Assembly: GCA_015484555.1 (NCBI GenBank)
Contig: WFMZ01000047.1
Coordinates: forward strand, 1 to 54,759
Reading direction: 5' to 3'
Source: Hydrogenovibrio sp.
GTDB lineage: Bacteria; Pseudomonadota; Gammaproteobacteria; Thiomicrospirales; Thiomicrospiraceae
Length of the DNA: 54,759 nucleotides
Shown: in pieces, positions 1 through 8,118 of the stretch
Layout of the letters: each line of letters starts with the position of its first letter
Numbering within the stretch: position 1 is the first letter of the stretch
Notes under the pieces: generated by a model
Seen by the model: only the letters and a program-made list of their open reading frames with translations
What the model was told of the DNA's origin: nothing
Database searches by the model: none
Position numbers and translations under genes: made by a program

Positions 1-17
1 AATATGAGAATCCTTTT

Positions 18-731
18 TTGAAAACAAATTTATTAACCCTTCTAAAGCAAACGTCTGACTTTGTGGTGATTGATAAACCTGCTGGCTTAAACTTCCATAC
101 TGAAGAGGGTGAAAGTCAAAAATCGCCAGGGGTGGTCGTACAGTTAAAGCAACAATTACAAGTAAAAGATTTATACCCAGTTCATCGCTTAGATAAGATG
201 ACCAGCGGGCTATTGGTATTTGCCTTGAACCTAGAAATGGCCAATCACTTTCGTCAACTATTTGAAACCAAGCAAATTGAAAAGTATTACCTAGCCATTG
301 CAACAGACAAACCCAAAAAGAAACAAGGTTGGATAAAAGGCGATATGGAACCTGCACGACGTGGTAGCTGGAAACTGTGTAAAAGCATGGAAAACCCCGC
401 AATGACTCAATTTATAAGTCAGTCAGTCCAGCCTAAAGAACGTGCTTTTTTGTTAAAGCCTCATACAGGTAAAACACATCAGTTAAGAGTCGCTCTTAAA
501 AGCTTGGGTGCGCCTATTAGTGGTGATAGCCGTTATCAAAATAGTGAAGAGGCTAAGCAAGAGCAAAGAGGCTACTTACATGCCTATGCCTTACAGTTTG
601 ATCTAAAAGGGGAGACCTTTAACTTAATCTGTCCGCCGACAAAGGGGGAACGGTTTGTGAGTGAAGCGTTTCAAAATACCTTAGCAAGCTGGCAAACACC
701 TTGGGCATTAAATTGGCCTGTTAATAAGTGA
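18..731 (+). CDS. RluA-family pseudouridine synthase, start possibly outside window
   Basis: It isomerises uridine to pseudouridine in RNA in the cytoplasm; the target RNA cannot be told from sequence. The HRLDKMTSG motif at residues 56-64 carries the catalytic Asp59, and a second family motif, KPHTGKTHQLR, lies near residues 147-157. There is no N-terminal S4 domain, as in the short stand-alone RluA proteins. The start used is a TTG at 18. The frame stays open to the left edge, so the gene may begin upstream of the window. A copy of the dispersed 19-bp motif lies inside the gene and encodes KSPGVV (residues 35-40). Confidence 0.85.
   Translation: MKTNLLTLLKQTSDFVVIDKPAGLNFHTEEGESQKSPGVVVQLKQQLQVKDLYPVHRLDKMTSGLLVFALNLEMANHFRQLFETKQIEKYYLAIATDKPKKKQGWIKGDMEPARRGSWKLCKSMENPAMTQFISQSVQPKERAFLLKPHTGKTHQLRVALKSLGAPISGDSRYQNSEEAKQEQRGYLHAYALQFDLKGETFNLICPPTKGERFVSEAFQNTLASWQTPWALNWPVNK
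119..137 (+). repeat. Dispersed 19-bp motif, intragenic copy 1
   Basis: An exact match to AAAATCGCCAGGGGTGGTC, lying inside the pseudouridine synthase gene. It is identical to the intergenic copies at 11184-11202 (reverse) and 11960-11978. Function unknown. Confidence 0.75.
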
Positions 732-761
732 ACTCAATAAGAACAAATAAAGAGATTAGAG

Positions 762-1199
762 ATGAATAACGCCTATTGGAAAACAAAAACCTTAGCAGAG
801 ATGGATAAAGCAGAATGGGAATCTATTTGTGATGGCTGCGGGCTATGTTGCTTAACCAAATTGCAAGATGAAGATACCGATGAAATTGTCTATACCCGCA
901 TTGTTTGCAAGTATTCAGACCTAGCAACCGGACAATGTTCTGACTATGCTAATCGTTCCGTGAATGTGCCTACTTGCGTGCCTTTAACCCGAGAAAGAGT
1001 GGCTGAATTTGATTGGTTGCCTGAAACCTGTGGTTATCGAATATTAAACAGAGGCGATCAATTAGCTGACTGGCACCCGTTAAATTCAGGCAAGCCTGCA
1101 AGTGTTTCCCAAGCAGGTGTTGGTTTGTTGGCCATTCCTGTGGTGGTTGATACTGGTGATTTAGATTACGAAGACTTCTTAATCGACAAGCCTTGCTAG
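762..1199 (+). CDS. ycgN: YcgN / UPF0260 cysteine-cluster protein
   Basis: A 145-residue soluble protein of the YcgN family (UPF0260), which belongs to the zinc/iron-chelating CxxCxxCC superfamily. The cluster CDGCGLCC is at residues 23-30 (Cys23, 26, 29, 30), with further cysteines near 49, 58 and 72. No biochemical role is established for the family. Metal binding is inferred from the cysteine pattern. The ATG follows a weak purine-rich site (AGAGATTAGAG). It lies 30 bp after the pseudouridine synthase gene on the same strand. Confidence 0.88.
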   Translation: MNNAYWKTKTLAEMDKAEWESICDGCGLCCLTKLQDEDTDEIVYTRIVCKYSDLATGQCSDYANRSVNVPTCVPLTRERVAEFDWLPETCGYRILNRGDQLADWHPLNSGKPASVSQAGVGLLAIPVVVDTGDLDYEDFLIDKPC

Positions 1200-1270
1200 T
1201 TAAGGGTAGGTTGAAGTTAGGTAAAATACCTGAACGATTACTTGAAGGAATATGAACTAATGGATATTCA

Positions 1271-1534
1271 TTAGTAGTGATAACGGCAAGCAATAATCGT
1301 AATCTGATTCGAGTCAACCGCATAAACAAGGCGGTTAGATTCATCTATTCTTCTTGACCAAAAACCTGAAAGATTTTCTTTTAATGGTTCAGGTTTACCC
1401 AATCCTTCAAATGGTGAACGCATCGTATCTCGAATGAGTTTGTTAATACGCTTTAAAGTTTTTTTATCTTGGCCTTGCCAGTATTCATAGTCCGACCAAG
1501 CATATTCTGTCCAAGACAGAATATCAATCTTCAT
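1271..1534 (-). CDS. yoeB: YoeB-family mRNA interferase toxin
   Basis: An 87-residue toxin closely resembling E. coli YoeB, a ribosome-dependent endonuclease that cleaves mRNA at the A site. Visible signatures are PFEGLGKPEPLK, LSGFWSRRI, RLVYAV and the C-terminal CRYHY, which holds the catalytic His-Tyr pair. An upstream in-frame start at 1603 would add 23 residues absent from the family, so the ATG at 1534 is chosen. It overlaps the end of the antitoxin gene by 11 bp, implying translational coupling and antitoxin-first expression. Confidence 0.95.
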   Translation of the reverse strand: MKIDILSWTEYAWSDYEYWQGQDKKTLKRINKLIRDTMRSPFEGLGKPEPLKENLSGFWSRRIDESNRLVYAVDSNQITIIACRYHY

Positions 1535-1781
1535 TGGCCCACTCTTTTTGAGCAATTTTTCCTGCCTGATATTGCTCAATAGATTGCTGTAAATGAAGTA
1601 CATTTGAAGGGGATTTAAGCAAATGGACGGTTTCCATTAGGCCATTAAAGTAATCTTGTGACATGACCACTGCATTGTTAGCGTCTCTGCGTGTAATGAT
1701 TGTACAATCCGCGTTATCAACGACTGAATCCAAGACAGACTTTAAACTATTCCTCGCTTCTGTATAGCTTACAACTTGCAT
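1524..1781 (-). CDS. yefM: YefM/Phd-family antitoxin
   Basis: An 85-residue antitoxin. The N-terminal region (VSYTEARNSLKSVLDSV) is the Phd/YefM DNA-binding fold. The acidic C-terminal tail (ending AQKEWANED) is the expected toxin-neutralising segment. It is the first gene of the pair and has a strong ribosome site (AAGGAG) ahead of its ATG. Autorepression through the palindrome upstream is expected by analogy with E. coli yefM-yoeB. Confidence 0.94.
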   Translation of the reverse strand: MQVVSYTEARNSLKSVLDSVVDNADCTIITRRDANNAVVMSQDYFNGLMETVHLLKSPSNVLHLQQSIEQYQAGKIAQKEWANED

Positions 1782-1797
1782 GTTACTTCTCCTTTTT

Positions 1798-1839
1798 TAA
1801 ATATTATAGCAAACATGTTCAATTATCTGTACATGTTTG
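1798..1839 (-). promoter_or_regulatory. yefM-yoeB promoter and palindromic operator
   Basis: A perfect 9-bp inverted repeat, CAAACATGT at 1810-1818 and ACATGTTTG at 1831-1839, flanks a TGTACA core at 1828-1833. A degenerate core (TGTTCA) sits at 1816-1821, so the two centres are 12 bp apart. On the reverse strand an extended -10 (TGCTATAAT) overlaps the left half. E. coli YefM uses paired TGTACA palindromes as its operator. That the same applies here is inference. Confidence 0.7.
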
Positions 1840-1934
1840 TTTAGGCTTTTAGCTAAGGTGAACTAATCTAGGTGTGACACATATAAGTATCTGTGTCACT
1901 AAATACACGATAATGATAGTTATATCTTAGGCAC

Positions 1935-1956
1935 AAAAAACCCGCCAAAAGGCGGG
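1935..1956 (-). terminator. Intrinsic terminator after DUF302 gene
   Basis: A CCCGCC / GGCGGG stem with an AAAA loop, followed on the reverse strand by six T residues. It lies 27 bp after the DUF302 stop codon. Confidence 0.88.
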
Positions 1957-1983
1957 CTATGTTCGAACTTAATGACTAGACGT

Positions 1984-2367
1984 TTACTTCACTGCATTCA
2001 TAATTGAGATAGAAATTTCTTCTACTTCAGTTGCCATGGCAATTAAGTCAGGGTTGTCATTTAAAGCTTTTAGCATTGCAACAGGCTTAACCATCGAAAT
2101 TTTAGTTTCGCCTTTATCTTCAAATACTGAAATACGACAAGGAAGGGCAGAAGCCAGTTCCATATCAATGGTTAAAGCAGTCTTTGCTTTCACTGGATTA
2201 CAGATTTCAAAAACACGTACTTCATTTTCAAAATCGACCCCTTTTTTAATCATGGTTGCTTTTAAGTCATGTACACAGACAATACCAAATTTATGTGCGG
2301 GTACAGCTGTTTCCATTGCGGTGCAAACTTCATCAACGGTCTTGGTTGAACTAATAGTATATTTCAT
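1984..2367 (-). CDS. DUF302 family protein
   Basis: A 127-residue protein of the DUF302 family, which has no settled function. Typical features are the early segment TVDEVCTAMETAVPAHKFGIV, the conserved ICNP near residue 75, and the later LPCRISVFEDKG block. There is no signal peptide or membrane segment, so it is probably cytoplasmic. The ATG has a good site (AGGAA) 8 bp upstream. It is followed by its own terminator and shares its strand with slyD, 32 bp upstream. Confidence 0.85.
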   Translation of the reverse strand: MKYTISSTKTVDEVCTAMETAVPAHKFGIVCVHDLKATMIKKGVDFENEVRVFEICNPVKAKTALTIDMELASALPCRISVFEDKGETKISMVKPVAMLKALNDNPDLIAMATEVEEISISIMNAVK

Positions 2368-2399
2368 GATTATGTTCCTAATATTAGAGTCTGGATCGA

Positions 2400-2888
2400 T
2401 TAATCGTGGTGATGTCCGCCATCGCCGTGTGGATGTCCATGCTCTAGTTCTTCTTGTGTTGCTTCACGTACGCCAGTAATATCAACGTCAAACGTTAATG
2501 CTTTTCCAGCAAGAGGGTGGTTACCATCTACGGTGACATGTTCATCTGTTACAGCAGTAATAATGACTGAATGAATACCGCCACCTTCTGCTTGAGCTTC
2601 AAAACGCATGCCTTCTTCTAGGTTGTCTACGCCTTGGAACATAGCCTTAGGCACTTCTTTTTGAATTAGGCGTTCTTCAGTTTCACCATACGCATCCGCA
2701 GGTGGAACAGTAATGGTAAATTTATCGCCAACTGTTTTGCCAAGTAGTTCGGCTTCTAGCCCCGGAATTAAGTTTTGGTAACCATGCAAATAAGCCATTG
2801 GCTGACCATTAGAAGCATCTAGCTCTTCGCCTGCTTCGTTGGTTAAGGTGTAGTTAAATAGGCCAACTTTATTTTTTTCTAATTTCAT
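2400..2888 (-). CDS. slyD: FKBP-type peptidyl-prolyl isomerase SlyD
   Basis: A 162-residue SlyD: an FKBP domain interrupted by the insert-in-flap chaperone domain (about residues 70-128), then the characteristic DGNHPLAGKALTFDV return to the FKBP fold. A short His-rich tail (GHPHGDGGHHHD) can bind nickel and other metals. It catalyses prolyl cis-trans isomerisation and acts as a cytoplasmic chaperone. In other bacteria it helps deliver nickel to hydrogenase. Its tail is shorter than the E. coli one and lacks its Cys-rich part. The ATG follows AAGGATT. Confidence 0.95.
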   Translation of the reverse strand: MKLEKNKVGLFNYTLTNEAGEELDASNGQPMAYLHGYQNLIPGLEAELLGKTVGDKFTITVPPADAYGETEERLIQKEVPKAMFQGVDNLEEGMRFEAQAEGGGIHSVIITAVTDEHVTVDGNHPLAGKALTFDVDITGVREATQEELEHGHPHGDGGHHHD

Positions 2889-3053
2889 CTTTAATCCTTA
2901 ATAGCTGTTTGAGAGAGGGCAAAAATTTATAGTGCCGAATAGGATTATTTTAACGTCTTTTGAATGGTTGTTGGGTGGATTAGCTAAAAATTTACAAAAA
3001 TACCCTTTATAATTTGGGCACTAAAATAAAATTAAAGACAAAGAGATTCCTTG

Positions 3054-4085
3054 GTGAGATTGTTTAAAAACCCATTTATTGCAGTTAGTTTATTGGTCGT
3101 GTTACTGTTGCTAAGCAGTTTAGCGTCATTAGCCGTGGGTGCCTTACCGATTTCTGTTGCAGACATTTTGGCCTCCTTAACAGGGCAAGCCAGTAATAGC
3201 CAAATTGAACTGGTCGTTACTGAAATACGTTTACCACGATTAATACTGGGTTTACTCGTGGGTGCTGGGCTAGGCATTGCGGGTGCGGCGATGCAAGGGC
3301 TGTTTAGAAACCCTTTAGCAGGTCCTTCCTTGGTAGGAGTATCTAGCGGGGCGGCTTTATTTGCGGTGATTATTATTGTATTGGGAAGCACGACCTTTAG
3401 TGCTTGGATGAGCTTTTGGGGCATATTTTCATTGCCTATGGCCGCTTTTTTAGGGGGTGGCTTGGTTACTTGGTTAATTTATCTGGTGGCGAGCAAGAAT
3501 GGTCAAACAGATGTGAGCTTAATGCTCTTAACGGGTATTGCGATTAATGCTATTGCAGGTTCAGCCACAGGTTTATTGGTTTACTTTGCGACAGATGAAG
3601 AACTTAGAAACCTTACTTTTTGGACGCTAGGTTCTATTGCCAGTGCGACTTGGCAAGATAATATGATTGCTAGTATTCCCATCTTGATTGCCATTGTGGG
3701 CTTGCCATTTTTTGCCCGTAGCTTAAATGCCTTTTCAATGGGCGAGGCGGTCTCGACACAAATTGGCTTTAACATTAAAAAAATGAAAATGATGGTGATT
3801 ACCTTAACGGCGATGGCTGTGGGTGCAGCCGTATCAGTGAGTGGTATTATTGGTTTTGTAGGCTTAGTAGCACCACATTTAGTTCGTTTGCTACTTGGGC
3901 CTGACCATCGTTGGTTATTGCCCGCCAGCGCTATTTTAGGTGCCTTGTTGGTGGTGTTGTCAGATATGTTAGCGCGTAGCTTGTTAGCACCGACTGAACT
4001 ACCGTTGGGTATTATTATGTCGGCAGTGGGTGGGCCTTTCTTTTTGTGGTTGTTATTAAAACGCCGTTCAAGAGTGGGGTTTTAG
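3054..4085 (+). CDS. FecCD-family ABC permease (heme HmuU / B12 BtuC type)
   Basis: An inner-membrane permease of the BtuC/FecCD family, about 343 residues and probably ten membrane segments. Family landmarks include RLPRLILGLLVGAGLGIAGAAMQG, RNPLAGPSLVG, GIIGFVGLVAPHLVRLLLGPDHR and ELPLGIIMSAVGGPFFLW. The segment ELRNLTFWTLGS looks more like heme permeases (HmuU) than E. coli BtuC. However, the neighbouring btuB, btuF and cob genes, and the lack of another permease here, argue for cobalamin. A GTG at 3054 has better spacing from AAGAGA than the TTG at 3051. It is followed 3 bp later by its ATPase. Confidence 0.85.
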   Translation: MRLFKNPFIAVSLLVVLLLLSSLASLAVGALPISVADILASLTGQASNSQIELVVTEIRLPRLILGLLVGAGLGIAGAAMQGLFRNPLAGPSLVGVSSGAALFAVIIIVLGSTTFSAWMSFWGIFSLPMAAFLGGGLVTWLIYLVASKNGQTDVSLMLLTGIAINAIAGSATGLLVYFATDEELRNLTFWTLGSIASATWQDNMIASIPILIAIVGLPFFARSLNAFSMGEAVSTQIGFNIKKMKMMVITLTAMAVGAAVSVSGIIGFVGLVAPHLVRLLLGPDHRWLLPASAILGALLVVLSDMLARSLLAPTELPLGIIMSAVGGPFFLWLLLKRRSRVGF

Positions 4086-4088
4086 ATA

Positions 4089-4925
4089 ATGGAAAACCAA
4101 TCTAGTTATCTGACACCTTCTAGTTATGCGCTAGAAGTTGATAATTTAACACTTTGTTTCGATAAGCAGAAAGTACTGGATGAAGTCAGTTTTAAGCTTC
4201 AACCTGGAAAAATGGTGGCCATTTTAGGACCTAATGGTGCGGGTAAGTCTACGCTGTTAAAAAGCTTATCGGGCGAAATAGGGGAGGCTAAATCTGCCAT
4301 TAACTTGTTGGGAAAACCGCTTACCGATTATAGCCTAGAAAATTTGGCACAAGCTCGTGCTACCTTGCCACAGTTTATACAACTAGACTTTCCCTTTTTG
4401 GTATCTGAAATTATTGAAATGAGTTTGTTAAAGCGACTGCCTTTAGTAGCGCAAACTCACTATATTGATCAAGCTTTGGCTTTGTTTGATGTACAGCATT
4501 TAAAGGGCAGAAACTATCTTACGCTATCGGGTGGAGAGCAGCAGCGTGTTCAGCTTTGTCGAGTGGTTGCCCAGGTCGTTTTACAAGCACCAGAACAGTT
4601 AGGAAAGCCACGGTATTTATTTTTAGATGAGTGTGTTTCTAACTTAGATTTGGCGCATCAGCACCAGGTATTTTCTGTTTTAAATCAATTAATTGAAAAG
4701 CATAGTTTGAGTATTTTAGTGGTATTACATGACCTAAATTTAGCAGCACAATATGCTGACAGCGCCTTGTTGTTTAAGCAAGGAAAACTGGTTTGTCAAG
4801 ATGAGGTTACAAAGGTGTTAACCCAAGACAATATTAAACAGGTCTATGGTTTTGATGCGGATATTATGCAGCACCCAAATGGCTGGCCAATGGTTGTGCC
4901 TGCAAGTGTTCAAGATAACATTTAA
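4089..4925 (+). CDS. ABC transporter ATP-binding protein (HmuV/BtuD type)
   Basis: The 278-residue cytoplasmic ATPase partner of the preceding permease. Walker A is GPNGAGKST (about residues 48-56). The Q-loop region is ARATLPQ, the signature LSGGEQQRVQLCRV, and Walker B FLFLDE-like (LFLDE) with a D-loop SNLD. The switch His is in VLHDLNLAA. The PQF..DFPF segment and LDLAHQHQ are HmuV-like. The usual DEPTS after Walker B reads DECVS, an uncommon substitution, while the catalytic Glu remains. Substrate is either heme or B12; context favours B12. Confidence 0.86.
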   Translation: MENQSSYLTPSSYALEVDNLTLCFDKQKVLDEVSFKLQPGKMVAILGPNGAGKSTLLKSLSGEIGEAKSAINLLGKPLTDYSLENLAQARATLPQFIQLDFPFLVSEIIEMSLLKRLPLVAQTHYIDQALALFDVQHLKGRNYLTLSGGEQQRVQLCRVVAQVVLQAPEQLGKPRYLFLDECVSNLDLAHQHQVFSVLNQLIEKHSLSILVVLHDLNLAAQYADSALLFKQGKLVCQDEVTKVLTQDNIKQVYGFDADIMQHPNGWPMVVPASVQDNI

Positions 4926-4931
4926 GGTAAC

Positions 4932-4955
4932 GTTTAAGGCTTATTAAGCTTAAAC
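4932..4955. terminator. Stem-loop between convergent transporter and btuF genes
   Basis: GTTTAAG and CTTAAAC form a 7-bp stem, with an inner CTT/AAG pairing. It sits between two convergent genes but lacks a clear T-tract, so terminator function is uncertain. Confidence 0.4.
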
Positions 4956-5031
4956 AAATAGAAATCACTCAACTCGGTTAACCTTGTAAGCCATCGCCTT
5001 GTATGTTAATAAACTTAGGCTTTTTCCTTTG

Positions 5032-5901
5032 TTATTTCTCTGGTTGAATAATTTGGCATAAAGCCGGTAGGGCGTTAATAAATCGAGCAGTAGGGCGTTG
5101 GTAAGCGTCGGCATCTAATAGTTTTATATTCTGGTTTTTCACCGCATCAATCACGGGATAAGCTTGCCAGGAAGCCAACCACTGTTGTTGTACATTACGT
5201 GTACCGCCTAGCAATATTAACGAGGGGTTTTTCTGAATAATGCTCTCTATGCTTACCTGTGGCGCAAGAGCTTGTAGGTCTGCAAAGACATTTCTTCCCT
5301 GACATAATTCCATGCCTTGGCTAATAAACTGGCGACCACTGATGGTATAAAGCGGTTTATTCCACACCTGATAAAACACCGATACAGGCACCGCATTTTG
5401 ATAGTGTTGTTTCAGCTGCTTAAGTTGTAATCGTAGTGCTTGAGCCTTAGGTTGAGCCAAATTTTCTCGATGAGTGAGTTTGCCAATTTGTTCTATTTGA
5501 TCGGGAATATCAGAAAGTTTGGTGACTTCGGTCAGTAACACCTTAAAGCCAAATTGTTTTAATCGTTGAATATCTTTAGCCGTGTTGCCCGACTGCCAGC
5601 CTAAAATTAAGGTGGGCTTTAAGGCAATAATCTGTTCAAAGTTTAAGGCGTTATAACCACCGACAACAGGCAAAGACAAGGCTTGTTTTGGGTAGTTTGA
5701 ATAGCTAACCACGCCTACTAATAAATCGCCTGCTCCCGCTGAATAAACCATTTCGGTTAGGTGAGGGGAAAGGCTGATAATTCTAATCTCTGAAGAAGTT
5801 GGTTGGTTTGTGTGGCTTAAGGTGCTTGCCCAGCTTTGGCTGCTGATGACTAGTAATGCAAATGAAAATGCCCTTGCTAATGAGTATGACCAGAGTGACA
5901 T
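5032..5901 (-). CDS. btuF: Periplasmic cobalamin-binding protein BtuF
   Basis: A 289-residue class III periplasmic binding protein. The signal peptide runs to about residue 22 (ending SSQSWA). The mature start IRIISLSPHLTEMVYSAGAG and the following GVVSYSNYP are typical of BtuF. Later KPTLILGWQSG and NPSLILLGG mark the two lobes. It would hand vitamin B12 to the ABC permease. An in-frame TTG at 5922 would overlap cobO. The ATG at 5901, 4 bp after the cobO stop, places the signal peptide correctly. It is the last gene of the btuB operon. Confidence 0.88.
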   Translation of the reverse strand: MSLWSYSLARAFSFALLVISSQSWASTLSHTNQPTSSEIRIISLSPHLTEMVYSAGAGDLLVGVVSYSNYPKQALSLPVVGGYNALNFEQIIALKPTLILGWQSGNTAKDIQRLKQFGFKVLLTEVTKLSDIPDQIEQIGKLTHRENLAQPKAQALRLQLKQLKQHYQNAVPVSVFYQVWNKPLYTISGRQFISQGMELCQGRNVFADLQALAPQVSIESIIQKNPSLILLGGTRNVQQQWLASWQAYPVIDAVKNQNIKLLDADAYQRPTARFINALPALCQIIQPEK

Positions 5902-5905
5902 GTGG

Positions 5906-6511
5906 TTATAAGTCCACGCCAATTTGGGCTTTTATACCCGCTTTATAGGCATGTTTTTCTTCTTGAATAACCGATACGGTATCGGCTATTTCTTTTAGCT
6001 CTACCAAGGCGCTACGGCCTGTTACCACTACATGTTGCATGGCAGGTCTATTTTTCAATGCTTCTAATACCGGAGCCTTGTCTAGGTAATCGTAGCTTAG
6101 TAGGTAGGTGAGTTCATCTAAAATAACAAGGTCATAATCTTCATTGGCGAGCATGGCTTCAGCTATTGCCCAACCTGCTTTTGAAGTGGCAATATCTTGT
6201 TCTCTATCTTGTGTATCCCAGGTAAAGCCATCGCCGAGTACGTGCCAATCTACATTCTCTTGCTGGCTAAAAAAGGCTTCTTCGCCAGTATCAGTTCGGC
6301 TTTTAATAAACTGGCAAACACCGACCTTCATACCATGCCCTAATGCACGGGCAATCATGCCAAAGGCGGAGGTAGATTTGCCTTTACCATTGCCAGTAAT
6401 GACGAGCATAATGCCTTGTTCATCGGTGGCTTTGTCCATGGAAGCGTGTATTTGTTTCTGCTTACGTTCCATTTTTATTTTGTGATATTGGTTTCGTTTT
6501 TCTTCGTTCAT
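5906..6511 (-). CDS. cobO: Cob(I)alamin adenosyltransferase (CobA/CobO type)
   Basis: Transfers the adenosyl group of ATP to cob(I)alamin or corrinoid precursors, producing the coenzyme form. The P-loop GNGKGKST is at residues 40-47, followed by ARALGHGMKVGVCQFIKS and VILDELTYLL, all typical of the CobA/CobO/BtuR family (201 residues, normal length). It is the third gene of the riboswitch-led operon, with a 118-bp gap to cobQ upstream. Confidence 0.95.
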   Translation of the reverse strand: MNEEKRNQYHKIKMERKQKQIHASMDKATDEQGIMLVITGNGKGKSTSAFGMIARALGHGMKVGVCQFIKSRTDTGEEAFFSQQENVDWHVLGDGFTWDTQDREQDIATSKAGWAIAEAMLANEDYDLVILDELTYLLSYDYLDKAPVLEALKNRPAMQHVVVTGRSALVELKEIADTVSVIQEEKHAYKAGIKAQIGVDL

Positions 6512-6596
6512 GGTTGAGACCTAGCGTTAATGTGCGTTCAAGTAATGAATAAGTATATCGGCTTTTAGTGGCTTGTTTAAAATGATTACAAAGCCA

Positions 6597-6617
6597 AAAA
6601 TCACCCGGGGTGGGTAC
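6597..6617 (+). repeat. Dispersed motif, variant copy
   Basis: AAAATCACCCGGGGTGGGTAC, a diverged copy in the cobO-cobQ gap. It shares the GGTGGGTAC ending with the copy at 45229 and differs from the main form at several bases. Confidence 0.5.
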
Positions 6618-6629
6618 TGTTAAAGTTGG

Positions 6630-8105
6630 TTAAGATTGATTAAGGATGTCATTAATAAGCTCCAAATCTAAATGTGCTTCTAGTGTATCGGCTAAACGGT
6701 TTAGTTGGGTTTCTCGTAGCTGATTAATATCAAAAGGTTCGGTGTTTTCTAGGCCAGCCCAGTTTAATAGATTGTCTAGGGTTTCGGGTTGGTCGAATAG
6801 CCCATGTAGGTAGCTGGTGAATATTTGATTGTCTTCACTTAAACCCCCTTCTGGTTCTTGGTCATTAAGTAAAATAGGTGAAAGAAGGGGGTTGGTATTA
6901 ACCGTTTTACCCGCATGAATTTCATAGCCTTTGACTGGGCTAGACTGGTTATTTAAGGTTAAGGTGCCTGAAACATTTTTTAATGTTTTATGGGGTTGTA
7001 ACGTGGTTTCATAAGGCAGCAGGCCTAACCCAGCTTGCGACTTAATCCCACCTTCAATACCGTCTGGGTCAAAAATATGACTGCCCAACATTTGTAAGCC
7101 ACCACAAATACCAATCACTTTTCCGCCATAACGTAGGTGGGTTTGTATCGCTTTTTCCCAGCCTTGAGATTTTAACCAACCTAAATCAAACATCACATTT
7201 TTACTACCAGGGATAATAATTAAATCGGCAGGGGGAATAGGCTCTAGGTGTGAGACCAATGTGAAGTCAATGTTAGGGTGTAGGCGTAAAGGTTCAAAGT
7301 CGGTATGGTTGCTAATGTGGGGCAGTAACGGCATGCAAGCTTTAAGCTTAGTGCCTTTGGCTTTGCTAACATCAGATTCCGCAAGGGCATCTTCAGCATC
7401 TAAATGCAGACCATGTAAATAGGGCAAGACACCTAAAACAGGTTTGCCAGTTTGTTGTTCTAGCCAGTCTAACCCAGATTGTAAAAGGGCGATGTCGCCT
7501 CTGAAACGGTTGATAACAAAGCCTTTTATGCGTGCTTGTTCGCTTTTTGACAGGCAAGACAGCGTGCCAACAATATGGGCGAAGACACCGCCTTTATCAA
7601 TGTCGGCAATCAGTATCACTGGGCAATCTACCTGTTCGGCAAAGCCCATGTTCGCAATATCATTTTCGCGTAAGTTAATTTCAGCAGGGCTGCCTGCCCC
7701 TTCAACAAAAATGGTTTGATACTGCGAACTAAGAATTTGGAATGATTCAAGCACGGCTTCTTGTGCCTTTGGCTTGTAATCATGGAAGTCCATAGCATTT
7801 AAATTACCCATGCTATGGCCTTGTAGAATAACCTGTGCGCCCGTATCGCTGTTGGGTTTGAGCAATACAGGGTTCATATGCACAGAAAGAGGAATATTGG
7901 CGGCAATGGCTTGAAGTGCTTGCGCACGGCCAATTTCGCCTCCATCCTCGGTAACAGCACTGTTAAGTGCCATATTTTGGGGTTTAAAAGGCGCTACCGA
8001 CAGTTGCCGGCGCGCCCAAACACGACACAACCCAGCCACTAAGGTAGTTTTACCTGCATCAGAGGTACAGCCTTGGATCATGAGGGTGTGTTTTGTTTGT
8101 TTCAT
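6630..8105 (-). CDS. cobQ: Cobyric acid synthase CobQ
   Basis: A glutamine-dependent amidase that converts adenosylcobyrinic acid a,c-diamide to adenosylcobyric acid. The N-terminal dethiobiotin-synthetase-like domain has the P-loop [10 protein letters not shown] (residues 12-21). The C-terminal glutaminase domain has the nucleophile Cys334 in [10 protein letters not shown] and His434 in SYLHGLFD. 491 residues is the usual length. It begins 13 bp after btuB with no strong ribosome site, so coupling to btuB translation is likely. Its presence means more than salvage: de novo or partial corrin synthesis genes should lie elsewhere. Confidence 0.95.
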   Translation of the reverse strand: MKQTKHTLMIQGCTSDAGKTTLVAGLCRVWARRQLSVAPFKPQNMALNSAVTEDGGEIGRAQALQAIAANIPLSVHMNPVLLKPNSDTGAQVILQGHSMGNLNAMDFHDYKPKAQEAVLESFQILSSQYQTIFVEGAGSPAEINLRENDIANMGFAEQVDCPVILIADIDKGGVFAHIVGTLSCLSKSEQARIKGFVINRFRGDIALLQSGLDWLEQQTGKPVLGVLPYLHGLHLDAEDALAESDVSKAKGTKLKACMPLLPHISNHTDFEPLRLHPNIDFTLVSHLEPIPPADLIIIPGSKNVMFDLGWLKSQGWEKAIQTHLRYGGKVIGICGGLQMLGSHIFDPDGIEGGIKSQAGLGLLPYETTLQPHKTLKNVSGTLTLNNQSSPVKGYEIHAGKTVNTNPLLSPILLNDQEPEGGLSEDNQIFTSYLHGLFDQPETLDNLLNWAGLENTEPFDINQLRETQLNRLADTLEAHLDLELINDILNQS

Positions 8106-8118
8106 AAGCTTGAAGTGC

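Noticed and set aside
970-1344. A reverse frame over ycgN and the yoeB end
   Set aside because: It overlaps two recognised genes and matches no family.
2036-2479. A 147-codon plus-strand frame across the DUF302 and slyD genes
   Set aside because: It is antisense to two well-supported genes, including the diagnostic SlyD tail.
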